From NCBI RefSeq assembly GCF_030815485.1, contig NZ_JAUSWV010000002.1, forward strand, positions 2,232,001 to 2,296,000: a stretch of 64,000 nucleotides of DNA. The letters are read 5' to 3'. Below are positions 16,923-28,002 of the stretch, in pieces. Positions within the stretch are counted from its first letter, which is position 1, and each line of letters opens with the position of its first letter. Below the pieces are notes generated by a model that saw only the letters and a program-made list of their open reading frames with translations, made no database searches and was not told the origin of the DNA. Origin of the DNA: Streptomyces rishiriensis (GTDB taxonomy: Bacteria; Actinomycetota; Actinomycetes; Streptomycetales; Streptomycetaceae). The position numbers and the translations under genes were made by a program.

Positions 16923-17870
16923 TTGCCGTTCACGCTGAGTCACGCGGCGGCCGTGCTGCCCGCCGTACGCGCCGACGGCACCTGCCGCGGGTCCCTCGTC
17001 CCGGGTGCACTCGTGGCGGGCTCGTTCGCTCCCGACATGACCTACTACGCGGCGAGTGTCCTGTCCGGGGCCATGGAGTTCGGCCATGTCACCCATTCCC
17101 TCCCCGGTGTGTTCACGGTGGACGTGCTCGTCGCCTGGGCGCTGGTGGGGCTCTGGCTGCTGGTGCGCGAGCCGCTGGTGGCGCTGCTGCCGCGGTCCCG
17201 GCAGGGCCGGACGGCCACGCTGACCCGCTGCGGGGCGCCACGCGCGCGTGTGCGGCCTTCCACCGCCCTGTGGTGGTACGTCTCCGCGGCGTTCGGTGCG
17301 CTGACCCATGTGGTGTGGGACGCGTTCACGCACCTCGACCGCTGGGGCATGCGGCTGTTCCCCGTCCTCGGCGAGGACCTCGCCGGCTCACCTCTGTACT
17401 GGTACCTCCAGTACGGGGGTTCGGCCCTGTCCGCGGTCGCGATCGCCGCGTTCGTGACGTACGCGCTGCGCCGGGCGCCGGAAACCGAGCCGGTGGGGGT
17501 CGCGGTGCTGTCGGCGCGGGACCGGTGGTGGGCGGCCGCCCTGATCGGCGGGTGCGCGCTGGTCGCGGCGGTACGGCGGGCGACACGGTGGTGGGAGTAC
17601 TGGGGGGCGCGCGAGGCGAAGCCCTGGGAGCTCATTCCGACGCTGTGCTTCGGGGCGGGCGCGGGGCTGGCGCTGGGGGTGCTGCTGTACGCGGTCGGCG
17701 TACGGCTGTGGCGCCCGGTCCGGCCGGTCCGGCCGGCTGATCCGGCCGTCCGGGATGCCTGCGCCGGACGGCCGGAACCGGGCGGGGACAGCGACGCGGA
17801 CGCGGACAGGCACGCGGACGGGGACGCGGCCGGGGTCAGTGAGCGGAGGAGTCGCCCGGGCGTTCGCTGA
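16923..17870 (+). CDS. DUF4184-family integral membrane protein
   Basis: 315 residues starting at TTG with AGGAG 6 bases upstream, an unusual start with a good ribosome-binding site. The N terminus PFTLSHAAAVLP is the DUF4184 signature; family members have several membrane helices and conserved His/Asp residues (here FAPDMTYY, FGHVTHSLPGVF and LTHVVWDAFTHLDRWG), suggesting a membrane metal-binding or hydrolase-like core. Helices lie at about residues 60-85, 115-135, 160-185, 205-225 and 240-260. The C-terminal tail is low-complexity and polar. The last 35 bases overlap the convergent gene 17836-18285. Confidence 0.85.
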   Translation: MPFTLSHAAAVLPAVRADGTCRGSLVPGALVAGSFAPDMTYYAASVLSGAMEFGHVTHSLPGVFTVDVLVAWALVGLWLLVREPLVALLPRSRQGRTATLTRCGAPRARVRPSTALWWYVSAAFGALTHVVWDAFTHLDRWGMRLFPVLGEDLAGSPLYWYLQYGGSALSAVAIAAFVTYALRRAPETEPVGVAVLSARDRWWAAALIGGCALVAAVRRATRWWEYWGAREAKPWELIPTLCFGAGAGLALGVLLYAVGVRLWRPVRPVRPADPAVRDACAGRPEPGGDSDADADRHADGDAAGVSERRSRPGVR

Positions 17871-18285
17871 GCGGGGTCGCCGTCACGACGACGAGGGGGA
17901 CGCGCCGGACGGTACGGGGTCCGCGGAGCCGGCCGAGGACGCCGAGGGCCACGGCCAGATGACCGCGTACCGCCTCGGCCCACAGGTGCCGCCGGTTGTC
18001 CTCCCGCGGCACGGGCCCGGCGAGGAACCGGGTCACGATCCGGGGCAGGAACCGGCTCACGGCCCGGGGCAGGAACCGGACGGGAACCGGACGGCGCAGC
18101 CGTGCGGCGGCCGACCGCAGCGCCGTGCCGGGGGTCCACGGGATGCGGGGAGCGGCGGCGCCGGGCGCGAGGGCGAGGTGCCGCCGCTTGCGGGAAGCCG
18201 CCCCGGGCCCGGACCGCGGATCGGCGGCCGCCGTGGCGTGAACGCGTGCGTGGGCCTTCCGGCGGTGGAGCATGCGTATACCCAT
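17836..18285 (-). CDS. Conserved hypothetical protein, basic
   Basis: 149 residues, very rich in Arg and Ala (RKRRHLALAPG, RRPVPVRFLPRAVSRFL). A better-conserved C-terminal part reads WAEAVRGHLAVALGVL and then ends in VVVTATPLSERPGD. I recall similar short proteins beginning MGIRMLHRR beside polA in other Streptomyces, which supports it being real, but I know no function. No clear ribosome-binding site precedes the ATG at 18285; an ATG at 18273 is an alternative. It overlaps the DUF4184 gene tail to tail. Confidence 0.6.
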   Translation of the reverse strand: MGIRMLHRRKAHARVHATAAADPRSGPGAASRKRRHLALAPGAAAPRIPWTPGTALRSAAARLRRPVPVRFLPRAVSRFLPRIVTRFLAGPVPREDNRRHLWAEAVRGHLAVALGVLGRLRGPRTVRRVPLVVVTATPLSERPGDSSAH

Positions 18286-18429
18286 GGCGGCATCCTGGCG
18301 GCCCGGAGCCGGAGGGGGCCTGTTCTCGGGGGCCACGCGGGTGAGGGCCCTTCGGGGGAAGTACTGGCAGTGACCGGGGTTCCCGTGACGGAACCGGCCC
18401 CCACCGCGCCGGCTGCCCCGGGGCACGCG

Positions 18430-18461
18430 AAGGGGCCCTGCCGTTGCCGGCAGAGCCCCTT
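18430..18461 (-). terminator. polA terminator
   Basis: aaggggc-c-ctgccg pairs with cggcag-a-gcccctt around a TTGC loop, with one internal mismatch. It lies 42 bases past the polA stop and before the next minus-strand gene. Confidence 0.8.
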
Positions 18462-18502
18462 ACAGCCGTGGTCGGAGCGGCCTGCCGCTCCCCCGCCGAA
18501 GG

Positions 18503-21226
18503 CTAGTGCGCCGCCGACTCCCAGTCCGCGCCCGCACCGACCGACACGTCCAGCGGGGCCCTCAGCCGGACGGCGTGGACCATCTCACGGCGGAGCAGCT
18601 CCTCGACCGCGGCCCGCTCGCCGGGGGCGATCTCCAGGACGATTTCGTCGTGGACCTGGAGCAGCATGCGGGACTCGAGGTCCGCCGCGCGCAGAGCCGC
18701 GTCCACCTTGAGCATGGCGATCTTGACGATGTCCGCCGCCGTGCCCTGGATCGGCGCGTTCAGGGCCATGCGCTCGGCCGCCTCACGGCGCTGACGGTTG
18801 TCGCTGTTGAGGTCGGGCAGATAGCGGCGGCGGCCGAAGAGCGTCGCCGTGTAGCCGGTCGCCCGTGCCTCGTCGACCGCGCGGCGCAGGTAGTCCCGGA
18901 CGCCGCCGAAGCGCTCGAAGTAGGCGTCCATCAGGCCGCGCGCCTCGCCCGCGTCGATGTTCAGCTGCTGGGACAGGCCGAACGCCGACAGGCCGTACGC
19001 GAGCCCGTAGGACATCGCCTTGATCTTGCGCCGCATCTCCGCGTCCACCGCGCCGGGCTCGACGCCGAACACCTGGGAGGCGGCCGTGGTGTGCAGGTCC
19101 TCGCCGGAGGTGAACGCCTCGATGAGACCCGCGTCCTCCGACAGATGGGCCATCACCCGCAGCTCGATCTGGCTGTAGTCGGCGGTCATCAGGGACTCGA
19201 AGCCCTCGCCGACGACGAAGCCGCGGCGGATCGCCCGGCCCTCGTCGGTGCGGACGGGGATGTTCTGCAGGTTCGGGTCCGTGGACGACAGCCGGCCGGT
19301 CGCGGCGACCGTCTGGTTGTACGTGGTGTGGATGCGGCCGTCCGCGGCGATCGTCTTGATCAGGCCCTCGACGGTGACCCGCAGCTTCGCCTGTTCGCGG
19401 TGGCGGAGCATGACGACCGGCAGCTCGTTGTCCGTCTGGCCGGCGAGCCAGGCCAGGGCGTCGGCGTCGGTGGTGTAGCCGGTCTTGGTCTTCTTCGTCT
19501 TCGGCAGACCCAGCTCGCCGAAGAGGACCTCCTGGAGCTGCTTGGGCGAGCCCAGGTTGAACTCGTGACCGGCGGCCGCGTGGGCCTCCTTCACGGCCTG
19601 CTGGACGGCGCCCGCGAACATCTGCTCCATGGCCTCCAGGTGGGCGCGGTCGGCGGCGATGCCGTGCCGCTCCAGGCGGGCCAGGAGGGCGGAGGTCGGC
19701 AGCTCCATGTCGCGCAGCAGGTCGGCCGCGCCGACCTCCTCCAGCCGGCCGCGGAACGCCTCACCGAGGTCGACGATCGTGCGGGCCTGCACCATCAGGG
19801 CCTCGGCCTCGGCGCGGTCGTCCGCGCCGAAGGCGAGCTGGCCGTCGGCCGCGGCGGCGGGGGCCAGCTCACGGCCCAGGTACTCCAGGGACAGCGCGTC
19901 CAGGTCGAAGGAGCGGCGGCCCGGCTTGACCAGGTACGCGGCGAGGGCCGTGTCCATCCCGACACCGGCGACGGACCAGCCGTGCTCGGCGAAGACACGC
20001 ATGACGCCCTTGGCGTTGTGCAGGACCTTGGGGCGGTCCTCGGCGGCGATCCAGGCCGCCCAGGCGTTCTCGTCGGCCTCGTCCAGCTCCGCCGGGTCGA
20101 ACCAGGCGGCCGCTCCCGCGGCTGCGGCGAGTGCGATCTCGGCGACCGAGCCGGCGCCCAGCGCCCAGGCGTCGACGGTGGCGACACCCAGGGTGTCGGT
20201 GCCGTGCTCCGCGAGCCAGCCGGCCAGCTCACCGGTGCCCAGCACCGTGCCGTCCAGTTCCACACCGCCGGTGATCACCGGCGTCGCCTCGGCTTCCTCG
20301 CCGCCCGGGTCGACGGCGAACAGCCGCTCCCGCAGGGACGGGTTCCTGATCTCCAGGGTGTCCAGGATCACCGCGACGGCCGTGCGGTCGTACGCGGAGC
20401 GCTCCAGGTCGACGACCGTCCTCGGCAGCTCGACGGTACGGACCATCTCGGTGAGGCGGCGGTTGAGCTTGACGGCCTCCAGGTGGTCGCGCAGGTTCTG
20501 CCCGGCCTTGCCCTTGACCTCCTCGACCCGCTCGACGAGCTCCGCGAACGAACCGAACTGGTTGATCCACTTCGCGGCCGTCTTCTCACCGACCCCGGGG
20601 ATGCCCGGCAGGTTGTCGGACGGGTCGCCGCGCAGCGCCGCGAAGTCGGGGTACTGGGCGGGCGTCAACCCGTACTTCTCGACGACCTTCTCGGGGGTGA
20701 ACCGGGTCAGCTCCGAGACGCCCTTCGTCGGGTACAGCACCGTGGTGTGCTCGGACACCAGCTGGAAGGAGTCGCGGTCGCCGGTGACGATCAGGACCTC
20801 GAAGCCCTCGGCCTCGGCCTGGGTGGCGAGCGTGGCGATGACGTCGTCCGCCTCGAAGCCGTCCACCGCGAACCGGGACACGTGCATCGCGTCGAGCAGT
20901 TCGCCGATCAGTTCGACCTGGCCCTTGAACTCGTCCGGCGTCTTGGAGCGGTTCGCCTTGTACTCGGTGAACTCCTCGGAACGCCAGGTCTTGCGGGACA
21001 CGTCGAACGCGACCGCGAAGTGCGTGGGCGCCTCGTCACGCAGGGTGTTGGCCAGCATCGACGCGAAACCGTAGATCGCGTTCGTCGGCTGGCCCGTCGC
21101 GGTGGTGAAGTTCTCCGCGGGCAGCGCGAAGAACGCGCGGTAGGCCAGCGAGTGCCCGTCCATGAGCATCAGGCGGGGCCGGCTGCCGGCGGGGGTGTCG
21201 GTCTTCTTCGCTGCTGTCTCTGCCAC
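18503..21226 (-). CDS. polA: DNA polymerase I
   Basis: 907 residues. It fills gaps and removes RNA primers during replication and repair. The 5'-3' exonuclease domain occupies about residues 20-300 (LMLMDGHSLAYRAFFALP, VDGFEADDVIATLA, IPGVGEKTAAKW). The 3'-5' proofreading domain is degenerate, as usual in actinobacteria: the DxE motif is not seen. The polymerase domain fills the C-terminal half: motif A LMTADYSQIELRVMAHLSED, motif B RRKIKAMSYGLAYGLS, motif C LQVHDEIVLE. The GTG at 21226 (VAETAAKK) is chosen over the open upstream frame. It diverges from the FdhF-like gene. Confidence 0.97.
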   Translation of the reverse strand: MAETAAKKTDTPAGSRPRLMLMDGHSLAYRAFFALPAENFTTATGQPTNAIYGFASMLANTLRDEAPTHFAVAFDVSRKTWRSEEFTEYKANRSKTPDEFKGQVELIGELLDAMHVSRFAVDGFEADDVIATLATQAEAEGFEVLIVTGDRDSFQLVSEHTTVLYPTKGVSELTRFTPEKVVEKYGLTPAQYPDFAALRGDPSDNLPGIPGVGEKTAAKWINQFGSFAELVERVEEVKGKAGQNLRDHLEAVKLNRRLTEMVRTVELPRTVVDLERSAYDRTAVAVILDTLEIRNPSLRERLFAVDPGGEEAEATPVITGGVELDGTVLGTGELAGWLAEHGTDTLGVATVDAWALGAGSVAEIALAAAAGAAAWFDPAELDEADENAWAAWIAAEDRPKVLHNAKGVMRVFAEHGWSVAGVGMDTALAAYLVKPGRRSFDLDALSLEYLGRELAPAAAADGQLAFGADDRAEAEALMVQARTIVDLGEAFRGRLEEVGAADLLRDMELPTSALLARLERHGIAADRAHLEAMEQMFAGAVQQAVKEAHAAAGHEFNLGSPKQLQEVLFGELGLPKTKKTKTGYTTDADALAWLAGQTDNELPVVMLRHREQAKLRVTVEGLIKTIAADGRIHTTYNQTVAATGRLSSTDPNLQNIPVRTDEGRAIRRGFVVGEGFESLMTADYSQIELRVMAHLSEDAGLIEAFTSGEDLHTTAASQVFGVEPGAVDAEMRRKIKAMSYGLAYGLSAFGLSQQLNIDAGEARGLMDAYFERFGGVRDYLRRAVDEARATGYTATLFGRRRYLPDLNSDNRQRREAAERMALNAPIQGTAADIVKIAMLKVDAALRAADLESRMLLQVHDEIVLEIAPGERAAVEELLRREMVHAVRLRAPLDVSVGAGADWESAAH

Positions 21227-21415
21227 GCCCCCGATCCTGCCACGCCCCACTGACACTCGGTCCCGGCCGGCACGTCCCACCGGGTTCCCCGGGCCGCCCG
21301 GCGTCCGCCGCAGGCTTTGGTCCCGTGCGGCGACCGGGCCGCACGGGAACGCTGTCGGCGCCTCGTGCGAGGATCGTGGAGGTGTGTGGCACAGGCGAGC
21401 GAAGGAGAGCGCGCG

Positions 21416-23695
<2,280 letters not shown>

Positions 23696-23746
23696 GCGTT
23701 TGCTTAAGTCACGCTGGACTGTGATCGACGAACGGAGCCGGGCCCC

Positions 23747-24235
23747 ATGGGCGAGCAGCAGCACGTGAAGTTCCCGCAAGAGGTCATCGACGAGTACGCC
23801 GCCCTCGGCGTCGACATCCTGGCCCTGTTCTCGGCCGGGCACCTCGGCACCCGCATGGGCGTGGACATCGTCGAGGCGTCCGCGGACCGGGTCGTCGGCA
23901 CCATGCCGGTCGAGGGCAACACCCAGCCCTACGGCCTGCTGCACGGCGGCGCCTCCGCGGTCCTCGCCGAGACCCTCGGTTCGGTCGGCGCCATGCTGCA
24001 CGGCGGCAGCACCAAGATCGCCGTCGGTGTCGACCTGAACTGCACCCACCACCGCGGGGTCCGCTCCGGCCTGGTCACCGGCGTGGCCACACCCGTGCAC
24101 CAGGGCCGCTCCACGGCGACGTATGAGATCGTGATCAGCGACCCGGAGGGCCGGCGCGTGTGCACCGCGCGACTCACCTGTCTGCTGCGGGACGTACGGG
24201 CCGGCGACGGCGCGCAGGTGTCCAGCGCGGGCTGA
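23747..24235 (+). CDS. PaaI-family hotdog-fold thioesterase
   Basis: 162 residues. The hotdog thioesterase motif NTQPYGLLHGGASAVLAETLGS is complete, with the catalytic Gly-Gly region and helix, and VGVDLNCTHHRGVRSGLVTG follows as in 4-hydroxybenzoyl-CoA/phenylacetyl-CoA thioesterases. It hydrolyses acyl- or aryl-CoA esters; the substrate is unknown. It starts 51 bases after the molybdoenzyme gene and may share its transcript. Confidence 0.9.
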   Translation: MGEQQHVKFPQEVIDEYAALGVDILALFSAGHLGTRMGVDIVEASADRVVGTMPVEGNTQPYGLLHGGASAVLAETLGSVGAMLHGGSTKIAVGVDLNCTHHRGVRSGLVTGVATPVHQGRSTATYEIVISDPEGRRVCTARLTCLLRDVRAGDGAQVSSAG

Positions 24236-24308
24236 CGCCCCGCCGCTCCGGAGAGTCATCCGCGCGAGGCCGTTGCCCACTCCCACCGCGGCGGCCTAGC
24301 GTCGGGGC

Positions 24309-24743
24309 ATGACCACGGGAGGAGCCCCACGGGCGGGGGCGGCGAGGCGGCCGTCCGGACCGGCGCTGCGGGCGGCCTTGCCGGCGGCCTTCCTGGCGGG
24401 CCTGCTGGCGACCGCCTGCGGAGCCTCCGGGAGCGCCGGCTCGAGCGGCACCCGGTCACCGTCCGGCCCGTCGCCGTCCACCGCCTCGCCCGAGGAACTG
24501 TGCACCCGCGTCGTAGCCCACTGGTCGCGCGAGGTCCTGGACAGCACCGCTTACGGGGACTACCAGTCGATGGGACTGTCCAACGGACAGTACGAGATCC
24601 TGCGCGCCGTCGTGGACGCCGCACGGACCGCGAAGAAGCACCAAGGTGCCGACGCGGCGGACGAGTTGATCGACCGCGAGGCGGGCCGGGCCTGCGCGGA
24701 CCGGTACCGCTCCGGCGGCCCGACCGAGGGCCCCTGGCAGTGA
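24309..24743 (+). CDS. Predicted lipoprotein of unknown function
   Basis: 144 residues. A signal segment (ALPAAFLAGLLATAC) ends in the lipobox LLATAC, so Cys38 or so should be lipid-modified; a Ser/Gly/Pro linker follows. The globular part starts at ASPEELCTRVVAHWSREVLDSTAYGDYQSMGLSNGQYEIL and has a second Cys in GRACADRY. It is typical of small Streptomyces envelope proteins; I know no function. The stop overlaps the next start (GTGA), so the two genes are co-translated. Confidence 0.8.
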   Translation: MTTGGAPRAGAARRPSGPALRAALPAAFLAGLLATACGASGSAGSSGTRSPSGPSPSTASPEELCTRVVAHWSREVLDSTAYGDYQSMGLSNGQYEILRAVVDAARTAKKHQGADAADELIDREAGRACADRYRSGGPTEGPWQ

Positions 24744-25462
24744 GCGGCGTGGGCCCGGTGGAGCCCGGCGAGGGCACCCACGCGTGGGAGACCGACGACA
24801 CCGGCCCCGCCGCCGGCCCGCACCGCTCCCCCGGCACCCGCCACTCATCCGACGCCCTTGACGCCGACGCCTTCGCCGCGCAGGCCTCAACTCCCGCCGG
24901 ACGCCTGGTCCTTCGGCTCCGCCGGTTCGTCCGCCCGCCTGCCGCCCACCGCCGCGCCGTGCCGGCGGCGCTCGCCGCGGCACTCCTCCTCGCGGGCGGC
25001 GGCTACCTCTACGCGACCCGGCCGCACGACGCCGAACCGGCGGCCCCCGCACCGCCGTTCCCGTCCCAGGTGGTGGACGTCAGCTACCTCGGCGAGGTCG
25101 TACCGCCCGGGGCCCTCCCCCGCACCTTCGCCTTCGAGGTCCTGCTCGGCGTGGAGTCAGGACCGCCCGTCACCGTGACGCGACTGACCCAGCCGTACAC
25201 CGGCCTTTCTCTGACCTCGGTCCCCCGTACGCCCTTCAGGACAAAAGCGGGGTCCGTCCGCAAAGTCGTCATCACCATGCGGGTAACGGAATGCGGAGAA
25301 GTGCCGAAGAACGTCGGTCTGCCTTTCGTGGACGTAACTCTACGTAATGCGCGCGCAATACAAGCCCACAGTTTCATCCTCGGCGCCCGCTATGCACATG
25401 ACCTCTCCCAAGCCCTACAAGTCGCCTGTAGCAACGAAATCGGTCATCACCAAAACGCCTGA
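24740..25462 (+). CDS. Single-pass membrane protein, operon partner of the lipoprotein
   Basis: 240 residues from the GTG that overlaps the previous stop. The first 75 residues are acidic then basic (LVLRLRRFVRPPAAHRRAV). One hydrophobic helix follows (PAALAAALLLAGGGYLYA), then a 150-residue external beta-rich domain (VVDVSYLGEVVPPGALPRTFAFEVLL, VTVTRLTQPYTGLSL, VRKVVITMRVTECGEVPKNVGLPFVDV, ending in HDLSQALQVACSN). The two Cys in the domain could form a disulfide. The function is unknown; the partner lipoprotein suggests an envelope complex. Confidence 0.78.
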   Translation: MSGVGPVEPGEGTHAWETDDTGPAAGPHRSPGTRHSSDALDADAFAAQASTPAGRLVLRLRRFVRPPAAHRRAVPAALAAALLLAGGGYLYATRPHDAEPAAPAPPFPSQVVDVSYLGEVVPPGALPRTFAFEVLLGVESGPPVTVTRLTQPYTGLSLTSVPRTPFRTKAGSVRKVVITMRVTECGEVPKNVGLPFVDVTLRNARAIQAHSFILGARYAHDLSQALQVACSNEIGHHQNA

Positions 25463-25733
25463 GACGCCTGAACGTACCCGGGTTCGTCCTGCGCGTTCTC
25501 AGCATGCGGACAGGGCGAATCGGCCTGAATTCAGCTGTTCCACCCACCAAGTACCGCTCTGCATTACCTCGTGTCATAACAAGAGCGTCACAGCATCGGC
25601 CAGACTCTCCTCTCCGTCAGCTTCACCCGCTTAGAGTCACGCCCAGTCACCGCGCGGCTGGAATACCCCTTCGGCCCAGCGCTCGACTCGGCCTCTTCCA
25701 GGGGGGAGAGCCGCCCAGGGAAAGGACTGGAAC

Positions 25734-26960
25734 GTGCGCCAACGTTCGCTCATCGCCATTACCGCCGCGCTGTCCGCGGGAGCACTCACCCTCACCGCCT
25801 GCGGCTCGCGCGACAGCGACGACAAGGGCTCCGACAGCGGCGGCACCACCGTCACCATCGGTATCGACGCCCCGCTGACCGGCGACCTGTCCGCGCTGGG
25901 CCTCGGCATCAAGAACTCCGTCGACCTCGCCGCCAAGACGGCCAACAAGCAGAAGTACGTCGACGGCATCACCTTCAAGGTCGAGGCGCTCGACGACCAG
26001 GCCCAGCCGTCCTCGGGCCAGCAGAACGCCACCAAGCTGGTCGCCGACAAGTCCGTCCTCGGCGTGGTCGGCCCGCTGAACTCCTCCGTCGCCGAGTCGA
26101 TGCAGAAGGTCTTCGACGACGCCAAGCTCGTCGAGGTCTCCCCGGCCAACACCAACCCGGCGCTCACCCAGGGCACCGACTGGGCGACCACGAAGAAGCG
26201 CGTCTACACGTCGTACTTCCGCACCGCGACCACGGACGCCATCCAGGGCCCGTTCGCCGCGCAGTACCTGATCAACGACGCCAAGAAGAAGAAGGTCTTC
26301 GTCATCGACGACAAGAAGACCTACGGCGCCGGCCTGGCCGGAACCTTCACCGAGGAGTTCAAGAAGCTCGGCGGCACGGTGGCGGGCACCGAGCACATCA
26401 ACCCGGACAGCAAGGACTTCTCGGCCATCGCCACCAAGGTCAAGAACTCCGGCGCCGACGTCGTCTACTACGGCGGCGAGTACCCGCAGGCCGGCCCCCT
26501 GAGCAAGCAGATCAAGGCCGCCGGCGCCAAGATCCCCGTGGTCGGCGGTGACGGCATCTACAGCGCCGACTTCATCAAGCTGGCCGGCGCCAGCGCCACT
26601 GGCGACCTCGCCACCTCGGTCGGCGCGCCCGTCGAGGAGCTGGCCTCCGCCAAGGAGTTCGTGGCCAACTACAAGACCGAGGGCTACAAGGAGGCCTACG
26701 AGGCCTACGGCGGCTACTCCTACGACTCGGCCTGGGCGATCATCGAAGCCGTGAAGAAGGCCGTCGACGACAACGACGGCAAGCTCCCGGACGACGCCCG
26801 CGCCAAGGTCACCGCCGCCATGCAGAACGTCTCCTTCGACGGTGTGACCGGCAAGGTCTCCTTCGACGAGTTCGGTGACGCCACCAACAAGCAGCTCACC
26901 GTCTACGCCGTCGAGAACGGCGCCTGGAAGCCGGTGAAGTCCGGCACCTACTCCGGCTGA
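25734..26960 (+). CDS. livK: Branched-chain amino-acid ABC transporter, substrate-binding lipoprotein
   Basis: 408 residues. The N terminus MRQRSLIAITAALSAGAL followed by TLTAC is a lipoprotein signal. The rest is a periplasmic-binding fold of the Leu/Ile/Val class (Peripla_BP_6): VTIGIDAPLTGDLSALGLGI, VVGPLNSSVAESMQKVFDDA, SPANTNPALTQG, KKVFVIDDKKTYGAGLAG and YGGYSYDSAWAIIEA. It captures branched-chain or related amino acids outside the membrane and delivers them to LivHM. The GTG start has AAGGA upstream. The 271 bases before it hold no gene and presumably the operon promoter. Confidence 0.95.
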   Translation: MRQRSLIAITAALSAGALTLTACGSRDSDDKGSDSGGTTVTIGIDAPLTGDLSALGLGIKNSVDLAAKTANKQKYVDGITFKVEALDDQAQPSSGQQNATKLVADKSVLGVVGPLNSSVAESMQKVFDDAKLVEVSPANTNPALTQGTDWATTKKRVYTSYFRTATTDAIQGPFAAQYLINDAKKKKVFVIDDKKTYGAGLAGTFTEEFKKLGGTVAGTEHINPDSKDFSAIATKVKNSGADVVYYGGEYPQAGPLSKQIKAAGAKIPVVGGDGIYSADFIKLAGASATGDLATSVGAPVEELASAKEFVANYKTEGYKEAYEAYGGYSYDSAWAIIEAVKKAVDDNDGKLPDDARAKVTAAMQNVSFDGVTGKVSFDEFGDATNKQLTVYAVENGAWKPVKSGTYSG

Positions 26961-26980
26961 CCCACCCGCATCACACGAGC

Positions 26981-27016
26981 CGCGCGGGGCGCTGTTCCAC
27001 TGGCGCCCCGCGCGGA
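26981..27016 (+). terminator. Attenuator-like hairpin between livK and livH
   Basis: A perfect 13-bp stem (ccgcgcggggcgc / gcgccccgcgcgg) with a 10-base loop lies 20 bases after the livK stop and 53 bases before livH. Such hairpins after binding-protein genes usually stop most transcripts or protect the 3' end of the first gene's mRNA, giving more binding protein than permease. Confidence 0.75.
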
Positions 27017-27069
27017 CTCACATCCGGACACATCCGTCGAAATCATCCGAACGTCTCGGAGGACATGCG

Positions 27070-28002
27070 GTGAACGAACTGCCGCAGCAGCTGGTCAACG
27101 GCCTGCTACTGGGATCCATGTACGGGCTGGTCGCCATTGGCTACACAATGGTCTACGGCATCGTCCAGCTCATCAACTTCGCCCACGGCGAGATCTTCAT
27201 GACGGGCGCCTTCGGGGCTCTCTCCGTCTACCTCTGGGTACTGCCGAACGGCACGACCATGTGGATAGCCCTGCCGCTCATGCTCGTCGGCGCCATCCTG
27301 GTCGCCGTCCTCGTCGCCATCGGAGCGGAACGGTTCGCCTACCGCCCCCTGCGCGGAGCACCCCGCCTCGCCCCCCTCATCACGGCCATCGGCCTCTCCC
27401 TGGCCCTCCAGCAGGCCGTCTGGGCCTGGTACCCGGAAGCCACCTCGGCCCGCACGTTCCCCCAGATCGAGGGCGGCCCCTTCCACATCGGCGACGTCAC
27501 GATCCAGACCGGTGACATCTTCCTGCTGGCCGCCGCCCCCATCAGCATGGCCGTCCTCGCCTACTTCGTCATGAAGACCCGCACCGGACGCGGCATGCAG
27601 GCCACGGCACAGGACCCGGACACCGCCAAGCTCATGGGCGTCAACACCGACCGGATCATCGTGATCGCCTTCGCCCTCGGCGCCGTCTTCGCCGCCATCG
27701 GCGGTGTCGCCTACGGCCTGAAGTACGGTCAGATCGACTACCGCATGGGCTTCATCCTCGGCCTCAAGGCCTTCACGGCAGCCGTCCTCGGCGGCATCGG
27801 CAACATCTACGGCGCCATGATCGGCGGCGTCGTCCTCGGCATCGCCGAAACCCTGGCCACCGCCTACATCGCCGACATCCCCGGCATGGACAAGTTCGGC
27901 AGCCAGTCCTGGGCCGACGTCTGGGCCTTCGTACTTCTCATCCTCGTACTGCTGTTCAGGCCACAAGGCCTGCTCGGCGAGCGCGTCGCGGACAGGGCGT
28001 GA
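27070..28002 (+). CDS. livH: Branched-chain amino-acid ABC transporter permease LivH
   Basis: 310 residues with about eight membrane helices. The N terminus ELPQQLVNGLLLGSMYGLVAIGYTMVYGIVQLINFAHGEIFM is the LivH signature, and GLKAFTAAVLGGIGNIYGAMIGGVVLG is the conserved loop that contacts the ATPase. It forms the channel with LivM. The GTG start has CGGAGG 8 bases upstream. Its TGA overlaps the livM GTG. Confidence 0.96.
   Translation: MNELPQQLVNGLLLGSMYGLVAIGYTMVYGIVQLINFAHGEIFMTGAFGALSVYLWVLPNGTTMWIALPLMLVGAILVAVLVAIGAERFAYRPLRGAPRLAPLITAIGLSLALQQAVWAWYPEATSARTFPQIEGGPFHIGDVTIQTGDIFLLAAAPISMAVLAYFVMKTRTGRGMQATAQDPDTAKLMGVNTDRIIVIAFALGAVFAAIGGVAYGLKYGQIDYRMGFILGLKAFTAAVLGGIGNIYGAMIGGVVLGIAETLATAYIADIPGMDKFGSQSWADVWAFVLLILVLLFRPQGLLGERVADRA

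Noticed and set aside
18506-21253. 915-codon plus-strand frame opposite polA
   Set aside because: It is antisense to a complete, motif-bearing polA gene and has no recognisable domain.
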